Source of the DNA: Micromonospora cremea
GTDB taxonomy: Bacteria; Actinomycetota; Actinomycetes; Mycobacteriales; Micromonosporaceae
Length of the DNA stretch: 64,000 bases
Reading direction: 5' to 3'
Assembly: GCF_900143515.1 (NCBI RefSeq)
Contig: NZ_FSQT01000002.1
Coordinates: 1,613,501 to 1,677,500, forward strand
Shown here: piece by piece, positions 34,604 to 43,183 of the stretch
Layout: each line of letters starts with the position of its first letter
Position numbering within the stretch: position 1 is the stretch's first letter
Made by a program: the position numbers and the translations under genes
The notes under the pieces: model-generated
Told to the model about the DNA's origin: nothing
Databases searched by the model: none
What the model saw: the letters and a program-made list of their open reading frames with translations, nothing else

Positions 34604-35797
34604 ATGACAGTCCCTGCGCCACGGGCCCGCCGACGGCCGTCCATGTGGGGCCGACTGCTGCCGCTGCTGCTCGTCGCGGCGCTGCTGGCGCCGGTGGGTC
34701 TACTCCTGACGCAGACCTGGCGGCAGACCGGTGACAACCGCGACCTGGCCGCCCGGGAACGACTCGGCGTGCAGTACCTCCGCGCCCTCGCCCCGGTCAC
34801 CGACGCCCTGGTCGAGGCCCAGTCCGCCGCGGTCAACGGCCGCCCCGCCCCCGGCGACGCGCTGATCCGCGCGGTCGAGGACGCCGCCGCGGTGGACGCC
34901 CGGACCGGCACCGAGCTGCGCAGCCAGGAACGCTGGGCCGGGCTGCGGGCCAAACTGGAGGCGCTGCGTGACCGCAGCCCCACCGACGCCGAGTCCGCCT
35001 ACACCGCGTACGGCGAGGTCACCGATCTGCTGCTGGCCCTGCACCGCAAGGTCCGGGAAAGCTCCGGGCTGGTACGCGACCCGGGGGCCGACTCCTTCTT
35101 CCTGCAGAACAGCGCCGGCCAGGAGCTGCCCGAGGCGGTGGTGGCCGCCGGCCGGCTCGCCGACCTGGGCACGCTCGCCCCTCGCCGGCCGGCCGCCGAG
35201 CAGACCCGCAGCCTGATGGAGCTGACCGGCCTGCGGGTGGCCGCCCTGACGCCCGCCACCGACCTGGTCGACAACCTGCGTTCCGCGGTGGACAGCTCGG
35301 AGAGCACCGACCTGGGCGCGAACGTGCTGACCCCGCTGGACACCTACCAGCGCTCGGTGGAGGCGCTGGCCGCGTACTCCGCCCCGGCCCCCGGCACGGG
35401 CGCGGTGGACCCGGTCCGGCTGGCGGCCGCCCGGCTCGACACGCACACGGCCGCCCTCCAGCTCCAGCCGGTCATCCTCAGCGAGCTGGACGCCCTGCTG
35501 GTCGAGCGGATCGACGGGCTGGACCGGGACCGCTGGCTGGCCGCCGGCGCCGGGGCCGCCGCCGTGCTGCTGCTGGTTTGGCTCGCCGCGTTGCTGATCG
35601 CCGCTGGCCGTCGGGCCCGTCGCCGGGCCGCGATGCCCGCACCGCGCGCGGACAGCCCCGACATCCCGCCATCGGGCGACCCCTGGCACCCGGCGGTCCA
35701 CACCGGCCGACCAGGTGACCCGCGGCCGCTGCAAACGGTCGGCGCGACCCGCGACCCGGAATCCGCCCAGTGGGGGCCGTCCGATGCTGCTCGGTAG
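34604..35797 (+). CDS. Membrane sensor protein without output domain
   Basis: 397 aa. Helix 1 ('GRLLPLLLVAALLAPVGLLL') and helix 2 ('WLAAGAGAAAVLLLVWLAAL', about residues 311-330) bracket an all-helical extracytoplasmic domain. 'VRDPGADSFFLQNSAGQELP' there resembles the DPDxDSYYLM motif of four-helix-bundle receptors. After helix 2 only about 60 polar residues follow: no HAMP, kinase or methyl-accepting domain. The start is ATG 34604 with GGAGGAG seven bases upstream. The end overlaps the sensor kinase gene by 14 bases, so it probably delivers signals to, or co-assembles with, that kinase. Confidence 0.75.
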   Translation: MTVPAPRARRRPSMWGRLLPLLLVAALLAPVGLLLTQTWRQTGDNRDLAARERLGVQYLRALAPVTDALVEAQSAAVNGRPAPGDALIRAVEDAAAVDARTGTELRSQERWAGLRAKLEALRDRSPTDAESAYTAYGEVTDLLLALHRKVRESSGLVRDPGADSFFLQNSAGQELPEAVVAAGRLADLGTLAPRRPAAEQTRSLMELTGLRVAALTPATDLVDNLRSAVDSSESTDLGANVLTPLDTYQRSVEALAAYSAPAPGTGAVDPVRLAAARLDTHTAALQLQPVILSELDALLVERIDGLDRDRWLAAGAGAAAVLLLVWLAALLIAAGRRARRRAAMPAPRADSPDIPPSGDPWHPAVHTGRPGDPRPLQTVGATRDPESAQWGPSDAAR

Positions 35798-38552
35798 GCT
35801 CCGGATCCGCGGCAAACTCGCCCTGCTCGTGGTGATCCCCCTGCTCAGCATGGTCGGCCTCGCCGTGCCCGTGGTGCTGGACCGGGTGGCCGCGGCGCAA
35901 CGCGCCAGCGACATCGCCGAGCGGGTGCGGCTCGCCAGCCGGGTCGGCAGCCTCGTGCAGGACCTCCAGCAGGAACGCATCCTCTCGGTCGGTTTCCTGC
36001 TCGGCCGGGTGGAACGCGCCGAACTGGTCCGCAAGACCGCGGACGTGGACGACCGGGTCGCCGACCTGCGGGCCGGGGGGAGCGACGCGCTGACCGACCA
36101 GGTCGACCACGCCCTGTACGGGGTGTCCAGCCTCATCGACATGCGGACCGCCGTCCTCGCCCGGGCCGCGAGCCCGACGCAGGTGATGGACGCGTTCGGC
36201 CCGGTCAACCGAGGAATGATCGAGTCGCTGCGGCTGTCGTTCAGCGTGGACACCGACACCCGGCCGGGCCGCCAGGTGCTCGCCCTGGACGGGCTGCTGC
36301 GCGCCGACGAGGGGCTGGGCGCCTGCGCCACCCTGATCGTGCTGGTCAAGGCGACCGGCAGCGCGCAGGCCAGCGCCGGGTACGTGGCGTGCATGGCCGC
36401 CCTCCAGGTGGACAACCAGCGCTTCCGCAGTCTGATCACGCCCGAGCAGTTCGCGGTCGCCCGGCTCAACGACGTGGCCGTGGCCGCCCGTACCAGCGCG
36501 GACTTCCAGGTCACCAGCGCCCAGGACCCGGCCGGTGCGATCCGCCACGTTCCACTTGACGTGCTCTTCCCGTCCGTCCGCTCGATGATCCGGCTCGGCC
36601 AGTTCGTGGAGAAGAAGCTGGTCGCCGACGTACTCGCCGAGGTGACCGCCGAGCAGCGGCGGGCGCTGACCGCCGCGTACCTCGTCGGAGGCGCCGCGGC
36701 GCTGATCCTGGCGGTGGTGGTGCTGCTCAGCACGGCCGTCGCCCGTACGGTGGCCCGGCCGCTGACCCGGCTCACCCGCTCCGCCGACCGGGTCGCCCGG
36801 GTCGCCGAGGCGGAGCTGGTCCGGGTCACCGACGACGAGGCGGAGAGCGCCCAGCCGGTCCGGCTGGATCCGGTGGACATCCGGGCCAACGACGAGATCG
36901 GCGACCTGGCCCGGGCCTTCGACCGGGTACAGAGCACCGCGGCCCGGCTGGTCGAGCGGCAGGTCGCCGGTCGGCGCAACGTGGCGCAGATGTTCGGTCA
37001 CGTCGGGCGGCGCACCCAGAACCTGGTGGGCCGGCAGCTCGCGCTGATCGACCGGCTGGAGCAGCAGGAGGTCGACCCGAGCCGGCTGGAGCACCTGTAC
37101 CGGCTCGACCACATCTCCAGCCGGCTGCGGCGCAACGCCGGCAGCCTGGTGGTGCTCTCCGGGTCGGCCGGGTCGGACGCGCACACCGCGCCGGTGCCGC
37201 TGGCCGACGTGGTCCGGCTGGCCCTCGGCGAGATCGAGGATTACACCCGGGTTGAGGTGCGGGTGCCGGCAGGCATCTCGGCCGCGCCGGCCGTGGTCGG
37301 CGACCTCGTCCTGGCGCTGGCCGAGCTGATGGAGAACGCCACCATCTTCTCCCCGCCGCACACCCGGGTGCTGGTGGCCGGTGAGGCGTCCGGGCTCGGT
37401 GCCCGGATCACGGTGGTGGACCGCGGCATCGGGATGGCCGAGCAACGGCTGGCCGAGGAGAACGCACGGCTCACCCGCCGGGAGCGGCTCGACCTGGCAC
37501 CGACCGAGGTGCTCGGGCTCTTCGTGGTGGGCCGGTTGGCCCGCCGCCACGGCTGGGGGGTGAGCCTGGCCGCCACCGACGGCGGCGGGGTGACCGCCCA
37601 GTTGGAGATCCCACCGGCAGCGCTGGTGCTACGCCGGGCCGACCGGGCCGGGGCCACCGTCGCCCGGGCCACCGTGCCGGACCGTGATCGGCGCTCGCCG
37701 GCCGCGCTCGATCACAGCCGGGGCGCACGATCGCTCACGGCCACCGCGGCGCCCGCCGGCTTCGCCTCGGACCTGCTCAGCCGGGCCACCCGCAGCCTGG
37801 AGTCCGGTGCGTCCTGGGACGCGTTCGGCACCGGGGACCCGGCCGGCACCGGTGCCACCACGACGGCGCCCGCACCGGTCGACCTCCCGGTCACCGACGC
37901 GGGCCTGCCCCGACGACCGGGGCGCGGGGCGAACGGTGGCGGCCCGGGCATCGCCGGCGCCGGCGTCGGCCACCCGGACCGCACCGTGCCGGGGCCTGCC
38001 CCGGGAAGCCCGGGACCATCGGGTACGCCGACCGGCCCCCGGGTCCGGCAGAGGGTGCCCGGCGCCAGCCTGCCCGCCGCTTCCGCGCCGGTCGGGCCGG
38101 TGGACGCCACCGGCGCCGACCCGGCCGCCGCCCGCGCGCTCGTCGAGGCGTTCCAGTCCGGCGTACGACGGGCCGAGCTGAGTGCCGCCCCGGGTACCGG
38201 TCACGCCGTCGGGCACTGGTCGGTGCGGACCGTCGCCGACCCGACAGCCGGTGCCGGGCCTGCGGCGGCGGACCCGAGCGTGACGGTCGACCTGCCCGCC
38301 ACTCCGGGTGGTCTCGGCCCCACGGTGGCCGACACCGCCGGCCCGGCCGGGGCGACGCCGGGCCGGCCCCGGCTGAGCCGGCGGGTCCCCGGGACGAACA
38401 TCACCGCCGCCCCGCCCCCTCAGCCGCCCAGCCCACATCTCGGCGACCCGGCCGAGGTCCGCGATCTCATCACCGAATTCGAGGCGGGCGTCGCCCGCGC
38501 CCTCCGCGAAGTCAGCCCAGACCGCCGGAACGAAGAAGGATCATCACGGTGA
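35784..38552 (+). CDS. Conservon sensor histidine kinase-like protein (CvnA type)
   Basis: 922 aa. Membrane helix 1 (about 10-30) leads to a nitrate/nitrite-sensing-like helical ectodomain ('LVQDLQQERILSVGFLLGRV'). Helix 2 (about 298-320) is followed by HAMP ('ARPLTRLTRSADRVARVAEA'). A DHp-like region has 'MFGHVGRRTQNLVGRQLALI' and 'RLDHISSRLRRNAGSLVVLS'. The ATPase has N-box 'ELMENATIFSPPHTRV', 'VDRGIGMAE' and 'GLFVVGRLARRHGWGVSL'. The last 300 residues are a disordered Pro/Gly/Ala tail ending in two similar short helices ('ALVEAFQSGVRRAELS', 'DLITEFEAGVARALRE'). GTGA couples it to the roadblock gene. Confidence 0.88.
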   Translation: MLLGRLRIRGKLALLVVIPLLSMVGLAVPVVLDRVAAAQRASDIAERVRLASRVGSLVQDLQQERILSVGFLLGRVERAELVRKTADVDDRVADLRAGGSDALTDQVDHALYGVSSLIDMRTAVLARAASPTQVMDAFGPVNRGMIESLRLSFSVDTDTRPGRQVLALDGLLRADEGLGACATLIVLVKATGSAQASAGYVACMAALQVDNQRFRSLITPEQFAVARLNDVAVAARTSADFQVTSAQDPAGAIRHVPLDVLFPSVRSMIRLGQFVEKKLVADVLAEVTAEQRRALTAAYLVGGAAALILAVVVLLSTAVARTVARPLTRLTRSADRVARVAEAELVRVTDDEAESAQPVRLDPVDIRANDEIGDLARAFDRVQSTAARLVERQVAGRRNVAQMFGHVGRRTQNLVGRQLALIDRLEQQEVDPSRLEHLYRLDHISSRLRRNAGSLVVLSGSAGSDAHTAPVPLADVVRLALGEIEDYTRVEVRVPAGISAAPAVVGDLVLALAELMENATIFSPPHTRVLVAGEASGLGARITVVDRGIGMAEQRLAEENARLTRRERLDLAPTEVLGLFVVGRLARRHGWGVSLAATDGGGVTAQLEIPPAALVLRRADRAGATVARATVPDRDRRSPAALDHSRGARSLTATAAPAGFASDLLSRATRSLESGASWDAFGTGDPAGTGATTTAPAPVDLPVTDAGLPRRPGRGANGGGPGIAGAGVGHPDRTVPGPAPGSPGPSGTPTGPRVRQRVPGASLPAASAPVGPVDATGADPAAARALVEAFQSGVRRAELSAAPGTGHAVGHWSVRTVADPTAGAGPAAADPSVTVDLPATPGGLGPTVADTAGPAGATPGRPRLSRRVPGTNITAAPPPQPPSPHLGDPAEVRDLITEFEAGVARALREVSPDRRNEEGSSR

Positions 38553-39025
38553 CCAGCCCCTTTCTGCACGACAACGTCGACCACCAGAGCCAGTCCGGCG
38601 CCGCCGGGGACCTCAGCCCGGAGGCCCGCACGTTCAACTGGCTGCTGGACTCCTTCACCTCCAGCACGGCCGGGGTGCTGGAGGCGATAGCGGTCTCCTC
38701 GGACGGCCTGCTGATGGCCATGTCGGCGATCAAGGACCGGTCCAACGCGGAGCGGCTGGCCGCCGTGGTCTCCGGCATGACCAGCCTCGCCGGCGGGGCG
38801 GCCAGTTGGTACGCCCTCGGCGGCCTCAACCGGGTCATCGTCGACATGGCCGACGGTTACCTGCTGATCAGCGCGATCAGCAGCGGATCCGTGCTCGGCG
38901 TGGTCGCGGACCGGTCGGCGAACCTGGGCACCGTCGCGTACGAGATGACGCTCTTCGCCGGGCGGGCCGGTGGCGCCCTCACGCCGCGGCTGATCGTCGA
39001 GCTGAAGAACGCCGTCCAGCAATGA
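38549..39025 (+). CDS. Roadblock/LC7 domain protein (CvnB type)
   Basis: 158 aa. A roadblock fold with 'TFNWLLDSFTSSTAGVLEAI', 'VSSDGLLMAMSAIKDRSNAE', 'VIVDMADGYLLISAISSGSV' and 'LGTVAYEMTLFAGRAGG'. In conservons this MglB-like protein works with the small GTPase and is thought to modulate its nucleotide cycle. The GTG start lies inside GTGA with the kinase stop, and its own stop overlaps the next start (ATGA), so all three are translationally coupled. Confidence 0.92.
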   Translation: MTSPFLHDNVDHQSQSGAAGDLSPEARTFNWLLDSFTSSTAGVLEAIAVSSDGLLMAMSAIKDRSNAERLAAVVSGMTSLAGGAASWYALGGLNRVIVDMADGYLLISAISSGSVLGVVADRSANLGTVAYEMTLFAGRAGGALTPRLIVELKNAVQQ

Positions 39026-39501
39026 CCCGCGACGTCGCCGGCGGGGATCCGGATCCGAGGCCCGGGGCCCGGATCCGTCCCTACCTGCGTACGGCGCCCT
39101 CGACCGAGGTCGGGGGGTCGGCGGTACCGGCGCCGGACGCGGGTGATGGCTGGCCCGCCGGTCCCCGGCCGTTCGTGCTCACCTCCGGAAGGGTGGCGGG
39201 CGCGGACCCGGCGATCGGGCTGGAGACGCAGGTGACCGTCCGTCCGGACAACGGCCCGTGGACCGCTCCGCCGGCCGTTCCGCTGGCACCGGAGCTCCAG
39301 GCGATCATCGCGCTCTGCGCCGAGCCGATCTCGGTGGCCGAGCTCTCGGCCCGTTCCCGGCTGCACTTCGGCGTGACCCGGGTCCTGGTCGGCGACCTGC
39401 GTGCCGCCGGGCACCTGGATGTGCACGTCACCGACGCCGACCACGCCTTCGACCCCGACCTCATCCTCCGAGTGATTGATGGACTCCGTGCGATCTCCTG
39501 A
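39022..39501 (+). CDS. DUF742 protein (CvnC type)
   Basis: 159 aa. The arginine-rich opening 'ARIRPYLRTAPS' is followed by a winged-helix-like DUF742 core, 'LAPELQAIIALCAEPISVAE' and 'LSARSRLHFGVTRVLVGDLR', then 'AAGHLDVHV'. It is the third member of the conservon. The residues between (40-85) are variable. It overlaps the GTPase gene by 23 bases. Confidence 0.92.
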   Translation: MTRDVAGGDPDPRPGARIRPYLRTAPSTEVGGSAVPAPDAGDGWPAGPRPFVLTSGRVAGADPAIGLETQVTVRPDNGPWTAPPAVPLAPELQAIIALCAEPISVAELSARSRLHFGVTRVLVGDLRAAGHLDVHVTDADHAFDPDLILRVIDGLRAIS

Positions 39502-40246
39502 ATGGCCGGTCGCCCCGCTCGGGGGACTCGCCGGCAACAGCGCCACCGCCCGCTACGGCACCTCGCCGGGCATCGGCGGCCCCGCGCTCGGGCGCACCGG
39601 CCCGCCACCGACCGCGCCACCTCCGCCGTACGGGCTGCCGACCGGCACCGGGTCGACGCCACCACCGGCCCACCGGCCGCCGGCCGCGCCACCCGTCCCG
39701 GTCAAGATCCTGATTGCCGGCGGGTTCGGGGTGGGCAAGACCACCACGGTCGGGGCGATCTCCGAGATCGCGCCATTGACCACCGAGGCCGAGATGACCA
39801 GCGCCGGAATCGGCGTGGACGACCCGGGCGCCCGGTCGACCAAGACCACCACCACGGTGGCAATGGACTTCGGTTGCGTGACCATCGAACGAAGCCTGAA
39901 GCTGTACCTGTTCGGCACTCCGGGGCAGGCCCGGTTCGGCTTCATGTGGGAGGACCTCGCGCGGGGCGCGCTCGGCGCGCTGGTCGTGGTCGACAGCGCC
40001 CGGCTGGACGACTGCTTCCCGGCGATCGACTTCTTCGAGCGGGCCGGTCTGCCGTTCGTGGTCGGGGTCAACGCCTTCGACGGGCGGCTGGCCCTGGAGC
40101 TGGGTGAGATCCGGTGGGCGCTGGCCATCGGGGACCATGTACCCCTGGTGCAGTTCGACGCCCGGGACCGGCTCTCGGTGCGGGACGCCCTGCTGGTCGT
40201 CCTGGATCGTGCGCTGGACCGGGCCACCCGGGACAGGAGGGCCTGA
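39479..40246 (+). CDS. Conservon small GTPase (CvnD type)
   Basis: 255 aa. A Pro-rich N-terminal extension of about 70 residues precedes a Ras-like domain: P-loop 'IAGGFGVGKTTTVGAISEIA' (about 81-90), 'TVAMDFGCVTIERSLKLYLF' and 'GTPGQARFGFMWEDLARGAL' in place of DxxG, and 'VGVNAFDGRLALELGEIRWA' in place of NKxD. This is the usual ATP/GTP-binding protein of conservons and MglA-like systems. ATG 39479 is taken; GTG 39488 is possible. Confidence 0.9.
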   Translation: MDSVRSPEWPVAPLGGLAGNSATARYGTSPGIGGPALGRTGPPPTAPPPPYGLPTGTGSTPPPAHRPPAAPPVPVKILIAGGFGVGKTTTVGAISEIAPLTTEAEMTSAGIGVDDPGARSTKTTTTVAMDFGCVTIERSLKLYLFGTPGQARFGFMWEDLARGALGALVVVDSARLDDCFPAIDFFERAGLPFVVGVNAFDGRLALELGEIRWALAIGDHVPLVQFDARDRLSVRDALLVVLDRALDRATRDRRA

Positions 40247-40284
40247 GCCGACCGGCTCCGGCCGTGGCGGGAAGGGGTGATCTG

Positions 40285-40788
40285 GTGAGGGGCGACCTGG
40301 ACGAGACGCTGGCCCGGCTGGCACGGCGCGAGGAAGCGCTGCGCCGGCGGGCCAACGACCGTGACGAGACCGCGACACCGCCGGGTCCGGCCGGTGGACC
40401 GGCCGACCCCGCAGGCGGCCGCACCGACGCCCGCAACGCCGGGCCGGACACCTACGGCGAGGTGGGCGGCTGGGGCCCGGTCGAGGAGGTGGCCGAGGCG
40501 GTACGCCAGGTCGTCGGTGCCCACCCGGGGCTGGCGGTGACCGTCCGCGTCGAGCACGCCGGACGGACGTACCCGCTGCTGATCTCCTGGGACGGCCCGC
40601 ACGTCACGGTCGGTCCGGAGCCCTTGGCGGCCCCGGTGGAACCCCCACCGGCGTGGCCGCTGTCCGGCCGGACGGTGCCGGCCTGGGCACCCGGCCCGAA
40701 CGGGTTGACCCCGGACCCGGCCGCCCGGCTGGCCGAGCTGATCCGGCGGGACCCGTCGCTGCTGGACGAGCTGGATCCCCGGCGCTGA
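40285..40788 (+). CDS. Hypothetical protein linked to the conservon, 167 aa
   Basis: Not recognised. The first 30 residues are a charged helix ('DETLARLARREEALRRRAND'), then a Gly/Pro linker. A small domain has 'VEEVAEAVRQVVGAHPGLAV' and 'TVRVEHAGRTYPLLISWDGP', which looks like an alpha-beta unit, and a helical end has 'RLAELIRRDPSLLDELDPRR'. It starts at GTG 40285, 38 bp after the GTPase gene on the same strand with GAAGGGG upstream, so it is probably the last gene of the operon. Confidence 0.6.
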   Translation: MRGDLDETLARLARREEALRRRANDRDETATPPGPAGGPADPAGGRTDARNAGPDTYGEVGGWGPVEEVAEAVRQVVGAHPGLAVTVRVEHAGRTYPLLISWDGPHVTVGPEPLAAPVEPPPAWPLSGRTVPAWAPGPNGLTPDPAARLAELIRRDPSLLDELDPRR

Positions 40789-40824
40789 CCCGCGGGACCG
40801 GCTGACGGCGGCTACGGTCGGGCG

Positions 40825-43080
40825 ATGGCGCAACCCGACCTGACCCTCACGGCCAGCCTGCGGCCGGCGGCGCTGGACGCCCGGCGGGGCGTCGTCCGGC
40901 TGCACCCGGAGGTGCTGACCGCGCTGGGGCTGCGGCCCGGCGACCCGGTCCGGCTGGCCGGCCGACGGGAGACGGCCGGAATCGTGGCGGCGGCCAAGCC
41001 GGGCGCGAGCCCCGCCCTGCTGTACGCCGACGACCTGACGCTGGGCAACCTCGGCCTGCACGACGGCGGTCAGGTGCGGGTGACTCCGGTGCCGCTGACC
41101 CCGGCGAGCCGGGTCACTCTCGCCGGGCCGGTGGAGGTGGTGGCGGCGGTCAGCCCGGAGATGCTCCGGCTCGCCCTGCTGGGCAAGGTGGTCACCGCCG
41201 ACGACGACGTCTCGCTGTTGCCGCAGGACGTGTTGCCGGACGCCTCGGTGCGCAGCCTGATCGAGGCGGCCCGACGCAGCCTCGCCAACACGGTCGGGTT
41301 CGCCTGGACCAGCACCCTGCTCACCGTGGTCGCGGTCGAGCCGGCCGCTGGCGCGCTGGTCACCATGGACACGCTGGTCGGCTGGGAGCACGGCCGGGCG
41401 ACCCACGGCGCCGTCCCCGGTCGGCTCGCCCCGGCGGAGGGGTCCTTCGGGGGGCCCGGCGGTCGCCGGCCGGCTGAGGCTCCGGGCGGTGCCGCGGTGG
41501 GTCCGCTGGAGGAGGACGACGCGCCCGACGTCGACGAGCTGCCGGGGCTGCGGGCCCAGGCCGAGGAGCTGACCGAGCTGCTCGACCTCGGCTTCCACCA
41601 CCGGGAGGTGCTGGGCCGGCTGGGCACCACCATCTCGCTGGGAGTGCTGCTCGGCGGGCCGGCCGGCTCCGGAAAGTCGGCGCTGGTCCGGGCGGTCGCG
41701 GCCCGGGTCGGTGCCCGCGTCCACCCGCTCTGGGCACCCGAGGTGGCCGCGCTGGCCAACCAGGCCGCCGCCGACCGGCTGCGTGCCGTGGCGGCGGCGG
41801 TCCGCGCCGACGGGCCGGCGGTGCTGCTGGTCACCGATGTGGAGGCGATCGCCCCGGCGGATGAGCCCGGCCCGGTGGCGACGGTGTTCCGCCAGGTGCT
41901 CGCGGAGACCGTCCGGTCGGGTGCCGCCGTGGTGTGCACCACCGGCCGGCCGGAGGCGGTCGACCCGGCGCTGCGCGCGCCGGACCTGCTGTCGCTGCGG
42001 ATCAGCATCCCGCTACCCGACCCGGCGCTGCGCCGCGAGCAGCTCACCGTGCTGACCCGGCAGGTGCCGCTGGCCGACGACGTCCGGCTCGACGAGGTGG
42101 CCGGGCGTACCCCCGGGTTCGTCGCGGCGGACCTGGCGGCGCTGGTCCGGGAGGCTGGGGTACGCGCCGCGCTGCGCCAGAAGTCGGCCGAGACGCCGAC
42201 CGTGTCGATGGCCGACTTCACCGCCGCCCTGGAGGTGGTCCGGCCGACCACGATGGCCGCCTCCACGCTGGAGCTGGCCTCGGTGACGCTGGACGACGTG
42301 GGTGACCTGGTCGAGGTCAAGCAGACGCTGAGCGAGTCGGTGCTCTGGCCGCTGACCTACCCGGACACCTTCGCCCGGCTCGGCGTGCAGCCGCCGCGCG
42401 GTGTGCTGCTCTACGGGCCGCCGGGCTGCGGCAAGACGTATCTGGTCACCGCGCTGGCCGGCTCGGGTCGGGCGAACGTGCTCTCGGTGAAGGGCGCGGA
42501 GCTGCTCTCCAAGTGGGTGGGTGAGAGCGAACGCGCGGTCCGTGAGCTGTTCCGCCGGGCCCGGGAGGCAGCCCCGACGTTGATCTTCCTGGACGAGGTG
42601 GACGCGCTGGCGCCGGTCCGTGGCCAGACCAGCGACGGCGGGACCACGGACCGGGTGGTCGCCGCGCTGCTCACCGAGCTGGACGGGGTGGAGACGCTGC
42701 GCAACGTGGTGGTGGTCGGCGCGACGAACCGACCGGACCTGGTCGACCCGGCGCTGCTGCGGCCGGGACGGCTGGAGCGGCTGGTCTACGTGCCGCCGCC
42801 GGACGGAGCGGCCCGCGCGGACATCCTGCGGGCCGCGTCCCGGCACGTGCCGCTCGCGCCGGACGTCGACCTGGCCGCACTCGGCGAGGAGTTGGACCGG
42901 TTCTCCGCGGCCGACTGCGCGGCGCTGCTCCGGGAGGCGGCGCTGGCCGCGATGCGTGAGTCGTTGGCCGCGGCCACGGTCACCGCCGCGCACATCGCCA
43001 CAGCGCGGCGCCGGGTCCGTCCGTCGTTGGACCCGGCTCAGGTCGCCTGGCTGGCCCGGTACGCCGCCGATCGAGGGTGA
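40825..43080 (+). CDS. Cdc48/VAT-like double AAA ATPase with a degenerate first ring
   Basis: 751 aa. A Cdc48-type N domain ('GVVRLHPEVLTALGLRPGDP', 'VTADDDVSLLP') precedes two AAA modules. D1 has Walker A 'LGGPAGSGKSALV' (about 280), but its Walker B reads 'VLLVTDVEAI' with Val in place of the catalytic Glu, and its SRH-like 'RPEAVDPALRAPDLLSLRIS' lacks the arginine finger. D2 is canonical: 'GPPGCGKTYLVTALAGSG' (about 531), pore-type 'LLSKWVGESERAVRELFRRA', 'LIFLDEVDALAP' and '[20 protein letters not shown]'. Family members unfold or remodel proteins. TACGGT (40813-40818) is six bases before ATG 40825. Confidence 0.9.
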   Translation: MAQPDLTLTASLRPAALDARRGVVRLHPEVLTALGLRPGDPVRLAGRRETAGIVAAAKPGASPALLYADDLTLGNLGLHDGGQVRVTPVPLTPASRVTLAGPVEVVAAVSPEMLRLALLGKVVTADDDVSLLPQDVLPDASVRSLIEAARRSLANTVGFAWTSTLLTVVAVEPAAGALVTMDTLVGWEHGRATHGAVPGRLAPAEGSFGGPGGRRPAEAPGGAAVGPLEEDDAPDVDELPGLRAQAEELTELLDLGFHHREVLGRLGTTISLGVLLGGPAGSGKSALVRAVAARVGARVHPLWAPEVAALANQAAADRLRAVAAAVRADGPAVLLVTDVEAIAPADEPGPVATVFRQVLAETVRSGAAVVCTTGRPEAVDPALRAPDLLSLRISIPLPDPALRREQLTVLTRQVPLADDVRLDEVAGRTPGFVAADLAALVREAGVRAALRQKSAETPTVSMADFTAALEVVRPTTMAASTLELASVTLDDVGDLVEVKQTLSESVLWPLTYPDTFARLGVQPPRGVLLYGPPGCGKTYLVTALAGSGRANVLSVKGAELLSKWVGESERAVRELFRRAREAAPTLIFLDEVDALAPVRGQTSDGGTTDRVVAALLTELDGVETLRNVVVVGATNRPDLVDPALLRPGRLERLVYVPPPDGAARADILRAASRHVPLAPDVDLAALGEELDRFSAADCAALLREAALAAMRESLAAATVTAAHIATARRRVRPSLDPAQVAWLARYAADRG

Positions 43081-43183
43081 TCAGATCAAACTGACCCGGG
43101 AGTCAACCTTTCGTCGTACCCAGGGTGTTCCTAGGACGTCACATCCTCAGTGGAGACATCCACGACGAGTCAGGCGGTGTTCC

